Shown: positions 35,255-45,857 of the stretch, one piece after another | Position numbering within the stretch: the first letter of the stretch is position 1 | How the letters are laid out: each line of letters begins with the position of its first letter | NCBI RefSeq assembly: GCF_900313025.1 | Contig: NZ_OMPQ01000011.1 | Location: 62,001-126,000 of the forward strand | Reading direction: 5' to 3' | Length of the DNA stretch: 64,000 bases | DNA from: Pseudophaeobacter sp. EL27 | GTDB lineage: Bacteria > Pseudomonadota > Alphaproteobacteria > Rhodobacterales > Rhodobacteraceae | Notes under the pieces: model-generated | The model's input: the letters and a program-made list of their open reading frames with translations, nothing else | What the model was told of the DNA's origin: nothing | Databases searched by the model: none | Program-made: the position numbers and the translations under genes

Positions 35255-35485
35255 TCAGTTCTGGTGGTCACCATCATCTTCCACAAGAAGGCTCTTCTTA
35301 TCATCGAGGGGATCAAGAACTTGGTCGAGCTTCTCGAAAGGCGCGGTCTCATGAAACCGTTTTACAAGTTTGGGATCATCAACGGAATCCCGGCCGCGCG
35401 TCCAAACCAGCCAGGTGAAGTAGGCCACTGTCACTGCTGTCATCAAAATGCAAACGATCAAGAAGGCGGTTTCAAACAAAGTCAC
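35255..35485 (-). CDS. Small single-span membrane protein
   Basis: I do not recognise this 76-residue product. Residues about 5-27 form one hydrophobic helix (TAFLIVCILMTAVTVAYFTWLVW), followed by a charged, acidic tail (RFHETAPFEKLDQVLDPLDD). The ATG overlaps the stop of the upstream HTH protein by 4 bp (ATGA), a coupling that suggests both are real and expressed together. Lack of homology impression keeps the confidence moderate. Confidence 0.5.
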   Translation of the reverse strand: MTLFETAFLIVCILMTAVTVAYFTWLVWTRGRDSVDDPKLVKRFHETAPFEKLDQVLDPLDDKKSLLVEDDGDHQN

Positions 35486-36576
35486 TTTGATTTCTCAGCA
35501 ACAGGCGTGACCAATAAGTCGTCGAGCCCTTTTACAAGATCCGATAAAGCGACAAATACCCCACGAGTTGCCTTCCCATCTTGAAAGGCGCCGACAGTTT
35601 TAATGCCCTTTTCGTCTAATTTCTTAACCAACGATCGGGATGTGGTATCGAGCTGTTTGGCCAGAGATGACACCTGGACGTGTGTTGCTTGAAATGCAGC
35701 AAGTGCTTCAGGGGTGATAATTCTCGACAGACCTTGGGAATGGCTACCGAGGTCATGCTCTATCAAACCAGCGTCACACCAATGTGCAATACATTGCTCT
35801 TTCCAGCCTGTGATCCGGGCAACTTCTTGGACCGTCCATCCTTCACCGCAACGATGGCGTTTCAATATGTGTTGCACCTGCGTCTTGGGAAAAGTGAAGT
35901 CGGCGAGCTTTCCCGAAACACTGTCGAGGGCAGGTTTCAGTGCGCCCGTCGCCATCTTTTGATAGGCTTCGATTAAACCTGCCTTGTCCGTGGTGAAACG
36001 TAAATTGAGTTTGCGGAGCGTGACCGTTTCCCCGTCGAACGGAATTGCGGTATCGGCGATCCTTTGAACAAGCTTCTCAAGCTCTTGCTGAGCATGTTCA
36101 CCCCCCACAAGCGGCCCACGCCCTTTGGAAACGGTTGCTGCAAGGACGCCTGCCTCTTCCAGAAGTCGGTATTGGTTCTTTGACACGCCCAAGAACTCCC
36201 GGGTTTGGGTTTTGTCAAATACACCCTCCCGTTCAACCTTGATTTCTTCGGCAATATGCTTGGGGATCATTGTATGTCGGTGGCCAAAACCGCTGTAATC
36301 TACTCTCCCATCAACGAGGCCTTCCGAAACGGCGCTCACAAGGCGCTCAGCTCGGATCCCGATAAGCCGGGCAGCCTCGGCTGCCGAGATCCAGGAACGC
36401 TTGGACTGATCCGAAACCGCACCCCCAGCATATGGCCCATTGAATTGATCGGCGACGACGTTGTTCAGCGCACCGTGAAAGCTGGCAGCTCCGCATCGCG
36501 CAGTGGCTGTAGATAGACGCTGCGCAGGTTTTCCAACATCGTAGCCGTCATCGCGCTGCTCTGATGGACGCCGCAC
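35482..36576 (-). CDS. Multi-HTH DNA-binding protein, possibly a TniQ-type C-terminal remnant
   Basis: The 364-residue frame contains at least four helix-turn-helix-like repeats: WISAAEAARLIGIRAERLVSAV (about 62-83), KTQTREFLGVSKNQYRLLEEAG (about 120), WTVQEVARITGWKEQCIAHWC (about 250) and SLAKQLDTTSRSLVKKLDEKG (about 318). This arrangement reminds me of the C-terminal parts of alphaproteobacterial TniQ/TnsD proteins that pick target sites for Tn7-like and Tn5053-like elements, but no zinc-binding TniQ N-terminus is present. The first about 30 codons lie within a truncated ATPase gene read in another frame, so the true start is uncertain and the gene is probably a 5'-truncated remnant joined by deletion. 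Alternative: a stand-alone regulator. Confidence 0.45.
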   Translation of the reverse strand: MRRPSEQRDDGYDVGKPAQRLSTATARCGAASFHGALNNVVADQFNGPYAGGAVSDQSKRSWISAAEAARLIGIRAERLVSAVSEGLVDGRVDYSGFGHRHTMIPKHIAEEIKVEREGVFDKTQTREFLGVSKNQYRLLEEAGVLAATVSKGRGPLVGGEHAQQELEKLVQRIADTAIPFDGETVTLRKLNLRFTTDKAGLIEAYQKMATGALKPALDSVSGKLADFTFPKTQVQHILKRHRCGEGWTVQEVARITGWKEQCIAHWCDAGLIEHDLGSHSQGLSRIITPEALAAFQATHVQVSSLAKQLDTTSRSLVKKLDEKGIKTVGAFQDGKATRGVFVALSDLVKGLDDLLVTPVAEKSK

Positions 36577-36950
36577 ATCTTCCTCGATTTCAGCCGTCCA
36601 GATTTATCCGCATCACCATACGTCACTCTGAGAATGGCTTCAGCTTTTCCTGCACTATCGACCTTCAACCCGTGCAGGAAGTCCGCTTCATCGTCGAGAG
36701 ACAGTTCTTTGAAGATATAGTCGAAGACAATATCACCTGTTGCCGCGCCTCCCCTGGGAAGGTGAACGTCATCAACGCTGAAGCGCGGATATGGATCATC
36801 GGTCCCTGCGAGAAGTGACCTCAGAGCGTCAACAACAGCTGTCTTTCCGATATTGTTCGGGCCAACGATAATGTTTAACCCCGGCGCGAATTCTATCGTT
36901 GCAGTTTTTATGCGGCGAAAATTTTTAATCGAAAGTGATGCCAGATACAT
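36465..36950 (-). pseudogene. Truncated OLD-family/AAA-type ATPase, N-terminal part only
   Basis: The 161-residue frame starts like an OLD-family ATP-dependent nuclease: YLASLSIKNFRRIKTATIEFAPGLNIIVGPNNIGKTAVVDALRSLL, with Walker A GPNNIGKT near residue 31. It ends abruptly after LQPLRDAE (about residue 154), where full proteins continue for several hundred residues, including the Walker B and Toprim domain. Downstream of that point (about 36488) the sequence belongs to the multi-HTH protein. This is a deletion or insertion junction. OLD nucleases occur in phage-defence systems. Confidence 0.75.
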
Positions 36951-37432
36951 TTTGTCCCTTATGCGCCGTAACGTATTCCACTTGTGACGAATCAGCTTGC
37001 AATAAGCCCATGCGTTGCCTGAATCTTTTCAGAGATAGAATGGTATATTCAACCTTTCGTTGTGAACCCCCAGGGTTCCTCTCGAGACCCATTTTCCGCA
37101 AAAACTCGGCTATGAGCTCAGTTATTAGAGCGTCGTGGAGTTTACTGCAGAAGGCAGAACACCAGGTTGCGGGCCACGATTATCTTATTGGTAGAAAAAT
37201 TTCTAAAAAAAACCCCAGATCGAGGGGAGCTTGAAGGTGACAACGCCTAATGACTGTTCACCTTTCATAGAGATAGTTGAGTTGCTGCAAGTCAATTTGA
37301 GCTCAAGTGCTTGAGTTGATGCATTGTTTAGAGAATGGCCGTACTCCGCCCATTCTCACGAGTTCTGGACCTGCGACCTCCATCAATTTGAGGCCTGCCA
37401 TGGCCCGGTGTTCCTCAAACATTCCCGTCGGA
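36951..37432. other. Gene-free region inside the right end
   Basis: About 480 bp without a convincing gene, relatively AT-rich, containing the presumed promoter of the truncated ATPase gene. A short inverted repeat (GAATGG...CCATTC around 37334-37356) is the only structure seen before the terminal boxes. Confidence 0.5.
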
Positions 37433-37464
37433 GTGCAAAGTTATGCTCTAAGTGCAAAGTTATG
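37433..37464 (-). repeat. Two transposase-binding-like boxes, right end
   Basis: GTGCAAAGTTATG occurs at 37433-37445 and at 37452-37464, exactly 19 bp apart; on the minus strand both read CATAACTTTGCAC, identical to the left box at 24505-24517. Confidence 0.88.
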
Positions 37465-37476
37465 CCTAAACCTACA
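37452..37476 (-). repeat. Right terminal inverted repeat
   Basis: On the minus strand it reads TGTAGG, 6 bases, then CATAACTTTGCAC. Same layout as the left terminus at 24416-24440. Confidence 0.85.
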
Positions 37477-37481
37477 AATAA
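37477..37481. repeat. 5-bp target-site duplication AATAA, right copy
   Basis: Matches 24411-24415. One base separates it from the gyrB stop codon (37483-37485 on the minus strand). Confidence 0.85.
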
Positions 37482-37482
37482 C

Positions 37483-39915
<2,433 letters not shown>

Positions 39916-40044
39916 TTAGCTTTCCGAATTTATACGCAACTCGGTCCCGAATGTCACCCGCAGCGGGGCTTTTTCTTAGCCAGAAACCGCGCGGCGCCCC
40001 GGGTGAGCTGCAGGCCCCCAGATCGCGGGAATTCAGCGGTGAAA

Positions 40045-40680
40045 TCAGGTAAATGGCAACAGCAGTCCAACGCCGATCAGCAAGACGCCCGAGGTGAGAT
40101 TGAGCCGCCGCAATGCCTGCGGTGAGGACATTACCGCCCGCAGGGAATGCACCATTGCCGCCATCGCCAGGTTGCCCAATAGCGGCACCACAAAGGACAG
40201 GCAGATGATCACCGCAACATCGGTCCAGCCAAGCGCTGCGAGGTCGAAAAAGCCGGGCAGCAGCCCCATGTAGAACAGGATCGCCTTGGGGTTCCCCATG
40301 ATCACTGCCACCCCGGCGGCAAATCCAGCCCAGGCTCCGGGCCGGGTCAACGCCCGGTTCTCTGTCAGCTTTTGCCCGGCGTTGCGGATCACCAGAAGGC
40401 CCATGGTCACAAACATCAGACAGGCAACCCAGCGCAGCACCAGCATCACCTCGCTCAGGCTGGAGGCCAGCCAGGACATGCCGCCAATCGCAATCAGAGG
40501 CCAGATCAGGTCACCGACTGCCACGCCCAGGGCCAGGGGCCATGCCGCTTGAAATCCACCAGACACCGCCCGCGCCATCAAGGCCAGCCAAACCGGCCCC
40601 GGGGTCAGAAACAGGACGAACAGGGCGCCCGCATAAAGCACCAGATCCCAAACCGAAAGGCTCACAGCCCAGCCCGCCAC
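40045..40680 (-). CDS. LysE-family exporter
   Basis: The 211-residue product has six predicted membrane helices and the LysE/RhtB signature near the N-terminus (LFVLFLTPGPVWLALMARAVSGG) and VIMGNPKAILFYMGLLPGF after helix 3. Family members export amino acids or homoserine lactones. It sits between gyrB and recF, breaking the usual block, and is on the same strand. Confidence 0.9.
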   Translation of the reverse strand: MAGWAVSLSVWDLVLYAGALFVLFLTPGPVWLALMARAVSGGFQAAWPLALGVAVGDLIWPLIAIGGMSWLASSLSEVMLVLRWVACLMFVTMGLLVIRNAGQKLTENRALTRPGAWAGFAAGVAVIMGNPKAILFYMGLLPGFFDLAALGWTDVAVIICLSFVVPLLGNLAMAAMVHSLRAVMSSPQALRRLNLTSGVLLIGVGLLLPFT

Positions 40681-40708
40681 AGTATTTGCCCTGCCCGGGC
40701 AGCCTCGG

Positions 40709-41806
40709 TCACGCGCTCACCACACCGGACAATCCGTCCAGGTCATCCACTTTCAATAGCTGGGCACGCCCGTCAAATTCCGCAAAAAGTTCAGCGCCGG
40801 TGCCAGTCATCCAGGCCTGCGCCCCCAGCGCGCAAATCTCGTCGAATAATGCCGCCCGCCGCCCCGCATCCAGATGGGCGGCGACCTCATCCAGCAGCAG
40901 AATTGGCGGAGCCCCTTCACGGGCAGCCAGAGCACGCGCATTGGCCAGAATAAGCGAAACCAACAGCGCTTTTTGCTCTCCGGTAGAACAGGCCTTTGCC
41001 GCAATTCCTTTGCGCGCATAGGTTCCAATCAGATCGCTGCGATGGGGCCCAATCAGGCTCCGCCCCACCGCCATGTCCCGCATCCGGCCATCCGCCAGGG
41101 CCTGCACCAAATCGGCTTCGCTTACCGGCATTTCGCCTTCTGACTGAACCAGCTCCAGCTGCGCGGTGGGAAAGGCGGTCTCAGCGCTCTCCTGCGCCTC
41201 TGTCAAGCGCTGCACGGCTGCGCTGCGCGCGACATGAATGCGATGGCCTGCGGCCCCCATCTGCGCCTCGACCACCCGATACCAGGCGGCGTCACGTATT
41301 TGCTCCTTCAACAGCCTGTTGCGCTCGCGCATGGCCTTTTCATAGGTCAGTGTCGCCTCAGCATGGGTCGGATCAAAGCTCAAGGCGATCCGATCCAGAA
41401 ACCTGCGCCGCCCCTCAGCCGCTTCAACCCAAAGCCGGTCCATCACCGGCACCAGCCAGACCACCCGGCAGATCTGACCCAGTGCGATTTGGTTGGAAGC
41501 CTTGTTGTCGATCCGCACCTGGCGCGCGGCGCCCTCCTCGGACCAGGTCTCGATCTCATAGGCCTGATCCGGTGCCTGCAAGACCGCTTTCAACTTCCAG
41601 CCCAGACCTTCGGGACGGCGCACCATATCTGCAGCACTGGCGCGGCGCAGGCCACGCCCCGGGGAAAACAGCGACACCGCTTCCAGAATATTGGTCTTGC
41701 CGGCACCATTGTTGCCATGGATGGCCACCGGGCGCCCATCCAAATGCAATTCCGCCCGCAGATGCGAGCGGAAATGTGACAATGTCAAAGAAGTCAAAGC
41801 CAGCAT
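40709..41806 (-). CDS. recF: DNA replication and repair protein RecF
   Basis: RecF binds gapped DNA and helps load RecA. The 365-residue product has Walker A HGNNGAGKTNILEAV near the N-terminus, the signature SAGEQKALL-type motif (STGEQKALLVSLILANARAL) and Walker B PILLLDEVAAHLD. The ATG at 41806 is preferred because MLALTSLTLSHFRSHLRAELHL is the normal beginning. It lies 63 bp after dnaN on the same strand. Confidence 0.95.
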   Translation of the reverse strand: MLALTSLTLSHFRSHLRAELHLDGRPVAIHGNNGAGKTNILEAVSLFSPGRGLRRASAADMVRRPEGLGWKLKAVLQAPDQAYEIETWSEEGAARQVRIDNKASNQIALGQICRVVWLVPVMDRLWVEAAEGRRRFLDRIALSFDPTHAEATLTYEKAMRERNRLLKEQIRDAAWYRVVEAQMGAAGHRIHVARSAAVQRLTEAQESAETAFPTAQLELVQSEGEMPVSEADLVQALADGRMRDMAVGRSLIGPHRSDLIGTYARKGIAAKACSTGEQKALLVSLILANARALAAREGAPPILLLDEVAAHLDAGRRAALFDEICALGAQAWMTGTGAELFAEFDGRAQLLKVDDLDGLSGVVSA

Positions 41807-41820
41807 GGGGCTCGTTCCGG

Positions 41821-41853
41821 CATCATCTTTCCCCAAATATTCCCGCCGGAGGC
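41821..41853. repeat. Dispersed 33-bp intergenic repeat, copy 2
   Basis: 30 of 33 positions match 1204-1236. It lies between dnaN and recF, so it is transcribed if the two genes share a transcript. Confidence 0.7.
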
Positions 41854-41869
41854 CGTGCCCTCAGGCACG

Positions 41870-42991
41870 TTATACCCGCATCGGCATCACGACGTAGACG
41901 GCGCTTTCGTCGCTGCCTTCGCGCATCAAGGTCGGATCACCAGAGGAATTGAACATAAAGACCGCGTTTTCCCGATCCACCTGATTGGCAATCTCCAGTA
42001 GGTATTTGGCATTAAATCCAATCTCCAGACGTTCATCCGCATAGGCCACCGCCAGCTCTTCTTCGGCGGCACCGCTGTCGGGTGCATTGACCGACAGGAT
42101 CAGACGATCCTCTTCCAGCTGCAGCTTGACCGCACGCGAACGCTCGGATGAAACCGTCGCAACCCGGTCAACCGCCCGGGCAAACTCATCCGCGTCGACC
42201 TCAAGCCGACGGGTATTGCCTGCCGGAATGACCCGGGTGTAATCGGGGAAGGTGCCATCAATAACCTTGGAGGTCAGGGTGATATTTGGGGTGGCAAAAC
42301 GCACCTTGGTCTCGGAGACAGAGACCGCTATATCCATCTCATCATCATCCAGCAGCTTGCGCATCTCACCCACGGTTTTACGCGGCACGATGACGCCCGG
42401 CATATCCTCGGCGCCCATTGGCAGGGAGGCATCAATCCGGGCCAGACGGTGGCCATCGGTGGCAACACAGCGCAGCACCTTGCCGCCTTCAACCGCATCA
42501 GAAACATGCATGTAGACGCCATTCAGGTAATAACGAGTCTCTTCGGTGGAGATGGCAAATTTGGATTTATCAAACAGCCGACGCAGCATGGCGGCATTGG
42601 CGGTAAAATTCGAGTGATACTCGGAACTGGCCATAACCGGGAAATCTTCGCGCGGCAGCGTCGCCAGAGAAAAGTTCGACCGTCCGGCTTCAACCGTCAA
42701 ACGGCCAGTTGCCGCATCCGCGGTCAGCGTCACCAAGGCGCCATCCGGCAGCTTGCGCACGATTTCATGCAGCGTGGTGGCAGCGACCGTTGTGGCGCCT
42801 GCGCGCTCGACCTGAGCCGGGGCCTTGTCGACAACCTCGATATCCAGATCGGTGGCGCGAAACTGAGCCACCTCGCCCTCGGCTTCGATCAGAACATTGG
42901 CCAGGATCGGAATGGTATTGCGGCGCTCGACCACTGATTGGGCCTGTGCAACCGCCTTCAGGAGCGTGCCGCGTTCGATGCTGATCTTCAT
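41870..42991 (-). CDS. dnaN: DNA polymerase III beta sliding clamp
   Basis: The 373-residue product forms the ring that tethers DNA polymerase III to DNA. Three repeats of the clamp fold are visible; motifs include the N-terminal VVERRNTIPILANVLIEA, the central TDGHRLARIDASLP and the C-terminal YVVMPMRV. Length is normal. Followed by recF and preceded by the dnaA gene, 320 bp away. Confidence 0.98.
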   Translation of the reverse strand: MKISIERGTLLKAVAQAQSVVERRNTIPILANVLIEAEGEVAQFRATDLDIEVVDKAPAQVERAGATTVAATTLHEIVRKLPDGALVTLTADAATGRLTVEAGRSNFSLATLPREDFPVMASSEYHSNFTANAAMLRRLFDKSKFAISTEETRYYLNGVYMHVSDAVEGGKVLRCVATDGHRLARIDASLPMGAEDMPGVIVPRKTVGEMRKLLDDDEMDIAVSVSETKVRFATPNITLTSKVIDGTFPDYTRVIPAGNTRRLEVDADEFARAVDRVATVSSERSRAVKLQLEEDRLILSVNAPDSGAAEEELAVAYADERLEIGFNAKYLLEIANQVDRENAVFMFNSSGDPTLMREGSDESAVYVVMPMRV

Positions 42992-43312
42992 GTCGCTTTC
43001 CTCTTCGTCGCGCCCGTTCTGTCATGCCTGCTTTGCCAGAGCTATGGGCTGTCGCCCAGTCTATCACTGCGCAAAGGTCGGGACAGGTAAAGTAGCGGTT
43101 TGCCCCTCATGCACAAGGCTTTTTATAGAGTTTTCCAAGGGAATCTCAGCAGCGTCAAGGGGCTAGATCTTTCAATGGCCTGAAACCCGACCAATCGTTG
43201 CGGGGGAACCCGAACGCCAGTGTCGACGCCAGCCCGCAAGCCACAAAAAACGGCCCCGGAAATCCAGGGCCGCTTTGTTCAATATGACAGGTCGTCGAAC
43301 CAGGTTGTCAGA
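42992..43312 (-). promoter_or_regulatory. dnaA-dnaN intergenic region with dnaA terminator
   Basis: On the minus strand CGGCCC (43267-43272) and GGGCCG (43251-43256) form a hairpin followed by TTTTTT (43244-43250 complement), a terminator 40 bp after the dnaA stop. The rest should hold the dnaN promoter. I found no good match to the DnaA box TTATNCACA. Confidence 0.65.
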
Positions 43313-44770
43313 TCAGGATTCCAGCGACCGGCGCAGCATTTCCACATCTTCGGCGATCTGACCGTCAGTCGACTTCAGCTCCTCGATACGGCGCACACCA
43401 TGCATGACGGTGGTATGATCCCGCCCACCAAAGCGGCGGCCAATCTCTGGCAGACTGCGGCTGGTGAGCTTTTTACACAGGTACATCGCCACCTGACGCG
43501 GCCGCGCGTAGGAGCGCAGGCGTTTGGGGCCAACGATATCCGACATACGAATGTTGTAATATTCGGAGACCTTGCGCTGGATTTCCTCGACGGTGATCTT
43601 GCGCTCAGAGGCCCGCAGGACATCTGCCAGGCAGTCCTGGGTCAGATCCATGTCGATCTCGCGCCCAACCAAAGAGGCAAAGGCAAACAGCCGGGTCAGC
43701 GCCCCTTCGAGCACGCGCACATTGGTTGAAATCCGATGCGCCAGGAATTCCAGCACCCCATCGGCAATTTCCAGATCAGGATAGGTCTTTTGCTGTATCT
43801 GAACCTTGGTCTGCAGAATGCCCAGACGCAGCTCATAGTCTGTGGGGTGCAGATCTACCACCAGACCACATTGCAGACGCGATTTCACCCGGTCTTCCAG
43901 ATCCTTGATCTCACCTGGGGCGCGGTCAGCAGAGATAATGATCTGCTTGTTCTGATCCACCAGCGCGTTGAAGGTATGGAAGAACTCTTCCTGCGTTGAA
44001 TCCTTGCCGGCGATGAACTGAACATCATCCACCATCAGCACATCAACCGAGCGGAACAGGTGTTTAAAATCCATCATCTTGCGTTCACGCAGCGCCTGCA
44101 CAAAGCGGTACATAAACTGTTCAGCCGACAGATAGAGCACGTTCAGACCAGGGTTTTGCGCCGAGATCTCCCATGCAATCGCATGCATCAGATGGGTTTT
44201 ACCCAGCCCTACGCCGCCATAAAGCACCAGCGGGTTGAAGGTCACGGGGCCACCCTCGGCCACGCGGCGTGCTGCGGCATGGGCCAGCTCGTTTGGCTTA
44301 CCAACGACAAAATTGTCAAAGGTGAACCGCGGATCAAGCGGCGCGGCCTGCAGGGTATCCATCGGCGCAGCCGCCGCTGCCTTGCTGGACAGGGAAGAGC
44401 CCGCGCTTGCAGGGCGCGCCGTCTCCGGCCCGCCATAATCGCGGCCAGAGTTGGCATTGCCCGTGTCTTGCATCTCCGCAAAGGGTTCTGCGGGCTGTTC
44501 AACCTGACGCACAGGGCGCGCAGGCGAATTGGCAGCAACCCGAAAGGCCAGGCGTTGAACAGGTTCGCCAGACAGGCTGAACTCATGCAGAATCAGATCC
44601 GCAAAGTTCTGGCTGACGTAATTGCCCATAAAATTGGTTGGCACGTGAAACACGGCCACACCATCGTCTACCGAATTGAACTCAAGTGGTTCGATCCAGG
44701 TCGTAAAATTATTCTGGCCGACAGTCTTCAAAAGCCGTGTTCTGAGCTGTCCCCATTTTTCTTCCGTCAT
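43313..44770 (-). CDS. dnaA: Chromosomal replication initiator DnaA
   Basis: DnaA opens oriC and helps load the replicative helicase. The 485-residue product has the N-terminal helicase-interaction domain, Walker A GGVGLGKTHLMHA, Walker B DVLMVDDVQFIAG, and the C-terminal DNA-binding signature GGRDHTTVMHGVRRIEEL. Start ATG at 44770 gives the usual MTEEKWGQL start; an in-frame ATG 12 bases upstream is possible. A variable proline/alanine-rich linker precedes the AAA+ domain. Confidence 0.98.
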   Translation of the reverse strand: MTEEKWGQLRTRLLKTVGQNNFTTWIEPLEFNSVDDGVAVFHVPTNFMGNYVSQNFADLILHEFSLSGEPVQRLAFRVAANSPARPVRQVEQPAEPFAEMQDTGNANSGRDYGGPETARPASAGSSLSSKAAAAAPMDTLQAAPLDPRFTFDNFVVGKPNELAHAAARRVAEGGPVTFNPLVLYGGVGLGKTHLMHAIAWEISAQNPGLNVLYLSAEQFMYRFVQALRERKMMDFKHLFRSVDVLMVDDVQFIAGKDSTQEEFFHTFNALVDQNKQIIISADRAPGEIKDLEDRVKSRLQCGLVVDLHPTDYELRLGILQTKVQIQQKTYPDLEIADGVLEFLAHRISTNVRVLEGALTRLFAFASLVGREIDMDLTQDCLADVLRASERKITVEEIQRKVSEYYNIRMSDIVGPKRLRSYARPRQVAMYLCKKLTSRSLPEIGRRFGGRDHTTVMHGVRRIEELKSTDGQIAEDVEMLRRSLES

Positions 44771-45334
44771 GCTGCGCCTCATGCATCCCCAAAAACAAGC
44801 AGCGGCCTGTTTATCTTTCGCCTATCATTTCTTCGCACCCCTCTCGGAGCGGCTCTTCACCCATAGCTTCTGCGCCTGCGGACAGGGGTATCCTGACCGC
44901 ACTCCCTGACGGGGCAACGGATCGTCCAACAAAAAGTTACCAAACACGGCAGCTTTATCTTGATGCCAAAAAAACCGTTTCTGCACACAAATGAGACAAG
45001 ACCGCTGATTGAAAAATCCAATCCAGCAGAACACAGAATCAAAAGCAGGCAACCTAGCCTCTTATGAACCCCTGCGCCTTCAGCAACCTTGATGCCCGTC
45101 AAGATCACCCTGAGCAGCCTGTCCCCCCAGCGAGTGAATCGCTGTACATGTGGTAGCAATTTGCGAGGGGCAGCGGCAATGAAACTCTGATGTTGACTCA
45201 CGCTTTGCCCGCAAAGAATCTCTCGCAGCTGCAGCAGACATCAGTGAGATAGGGACAAAAGGAAAAGGCGCCGCAAAAATGCGACGCCTTCATTTTTTTC
45301 GATTTTCTGCTTGCAAGAAAATCCTGGCCGGGAA
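44771..45334. other. rpsT-dnaA intergenic region
   Basis: About 560 bp. On the minus strand an rpsT terminator (45264-45291) is at one end and the dnaA promoter at the other. I looked for clusters of DnaA boxes and for AT-rich unwinding sequence and did not find a persuasive origin. The region is only mildly AT-richer than the genes. Confidence 0.5.
45264..45291 (-). terminator. Terminator of rpsT
   Basis: AAGGCGCCGCA (45265-45275) and TGCGACGCCTT (45280-45290) pair with one mismatch; the minus strand continues TTTTCCTTTTG. It lies about 45 bp past the rpsT stop. Confidence 0.75.
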
Positions 45335-45598
45335 TCAACCCAGAGCTTTGACCCGTGCGGTCAGGCGGGAAACTTTCCGCGAAGCTGTGTTCTTGTGGTA
45401 GACGCCTTTGGTCACGCCACGCATCAGCTCAGGAGCGGCAAGGCGCAGAGCTGCGGTTGCATCTTCTTTGTTGCCGGATTCGATGGCTTCTTCAACTTTA
45501 CGCAGGAAGGTGCGGATGCGCGAACGGCGGGCTTTGTTTACTGCAAAACGCTTCTCGTTCTGACGGGCGCGTTTTTTTGCTTGGGGCGTATTTGCCAT
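45335..45598 (-). CDS. rpsT: Small ribosomal subunit protein bS20
   Basis: The 87-residue product is a full-length S20: [31 protein letters not shown], given here in two parts, with the typical basic N-terminus, and [28 protein letters not shown] at the end. S20 binds 16S rRNA early in assembly. Location next to dnaA is common in alphaproteobacteria. Confidence 0.98.
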   Translation of the reverse strand: MANTPQAKKRARQNEKRFAVNKARRSRIRTFLRKVEEAIESGNKEDATAALRLAAPELMRGVTKGVYHKNTASRKVSRLTARVKALG

Positions 45599-45808
45599 GT
45601 CTCTGTGACCTTATCTTCGGGTTCATATTTCGTATATCGGCGCAAGCCAGCCAAACCCGGATCGGATCTCGGAGTGATTCTAGCCAAGCGGGCTGCACGC
45701 GCATGTATGGCTGCGGTCTTTACTGCGATGGGCTGCAAGATGCAAGCACATTGCCAAAAGACCTGATTTCAAACCTCGCAACATCAACCAGACTGCTACA
45801 AAGCAATC

Positions 45809-45836
45809 GGGGCCGCCCCCAAAGGACGGCCCCGAC
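45809..45836 (-). terminator. Hairpin after the enoyl-CoA hydratase gene
   Basis: CGGGGCCG (45809-45816) pairs with CGGCCCCG (45828-45835). It is 22 bp beyond the stop codon on the minus strand. The T-tract is weak. Confidence 0.55.
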
Positions 45837-45857
45837 ATTGGGGACTGGCCCCAGAAA

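Larger units (their letters stand above)
24416..37476. mobile_element. 13,061-bp transposon-like element inserted at the gyrB 3' end, carrying a zwitterion-catabolism module
   Basis: The ends are defined by inverted termini TGTAGG-N6-CATAACTTTGCAC (17 of 25 bases shared; right end 37452-37476 on the minus strand, left end 24416-24440), by extra copies of the same box inside both ends, and by a perfect AATAA duplication outside. This architecture of a short terminal motif plus several subterminal boxes and a 5-bp duplication fits the Tn7/Tn552/Tn5053 superfamily. No intact tniA/tnsB, tniB or resolvase gene is present; only a putative TniQ-like remnant. Cargo: CoA ligase, cupin lyase-like protein, hydratase-dehydrogenase, thiolase, LysR regulator, ABC importer, a small membrane protein and a truncated OLD ATPase. 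The third codon positions look less GC-rich than in the flanking core genes. Confidence 0.85.

Noticed and set aside
44771-45334. Chromosomal origin next to dnaA
   Set aside because: No cluster of DnaA boxes (TTATNCACA) and no clear AT-rich unwinding stretch; the dnaA gene is often far from oriC in alphaproteobacteria.
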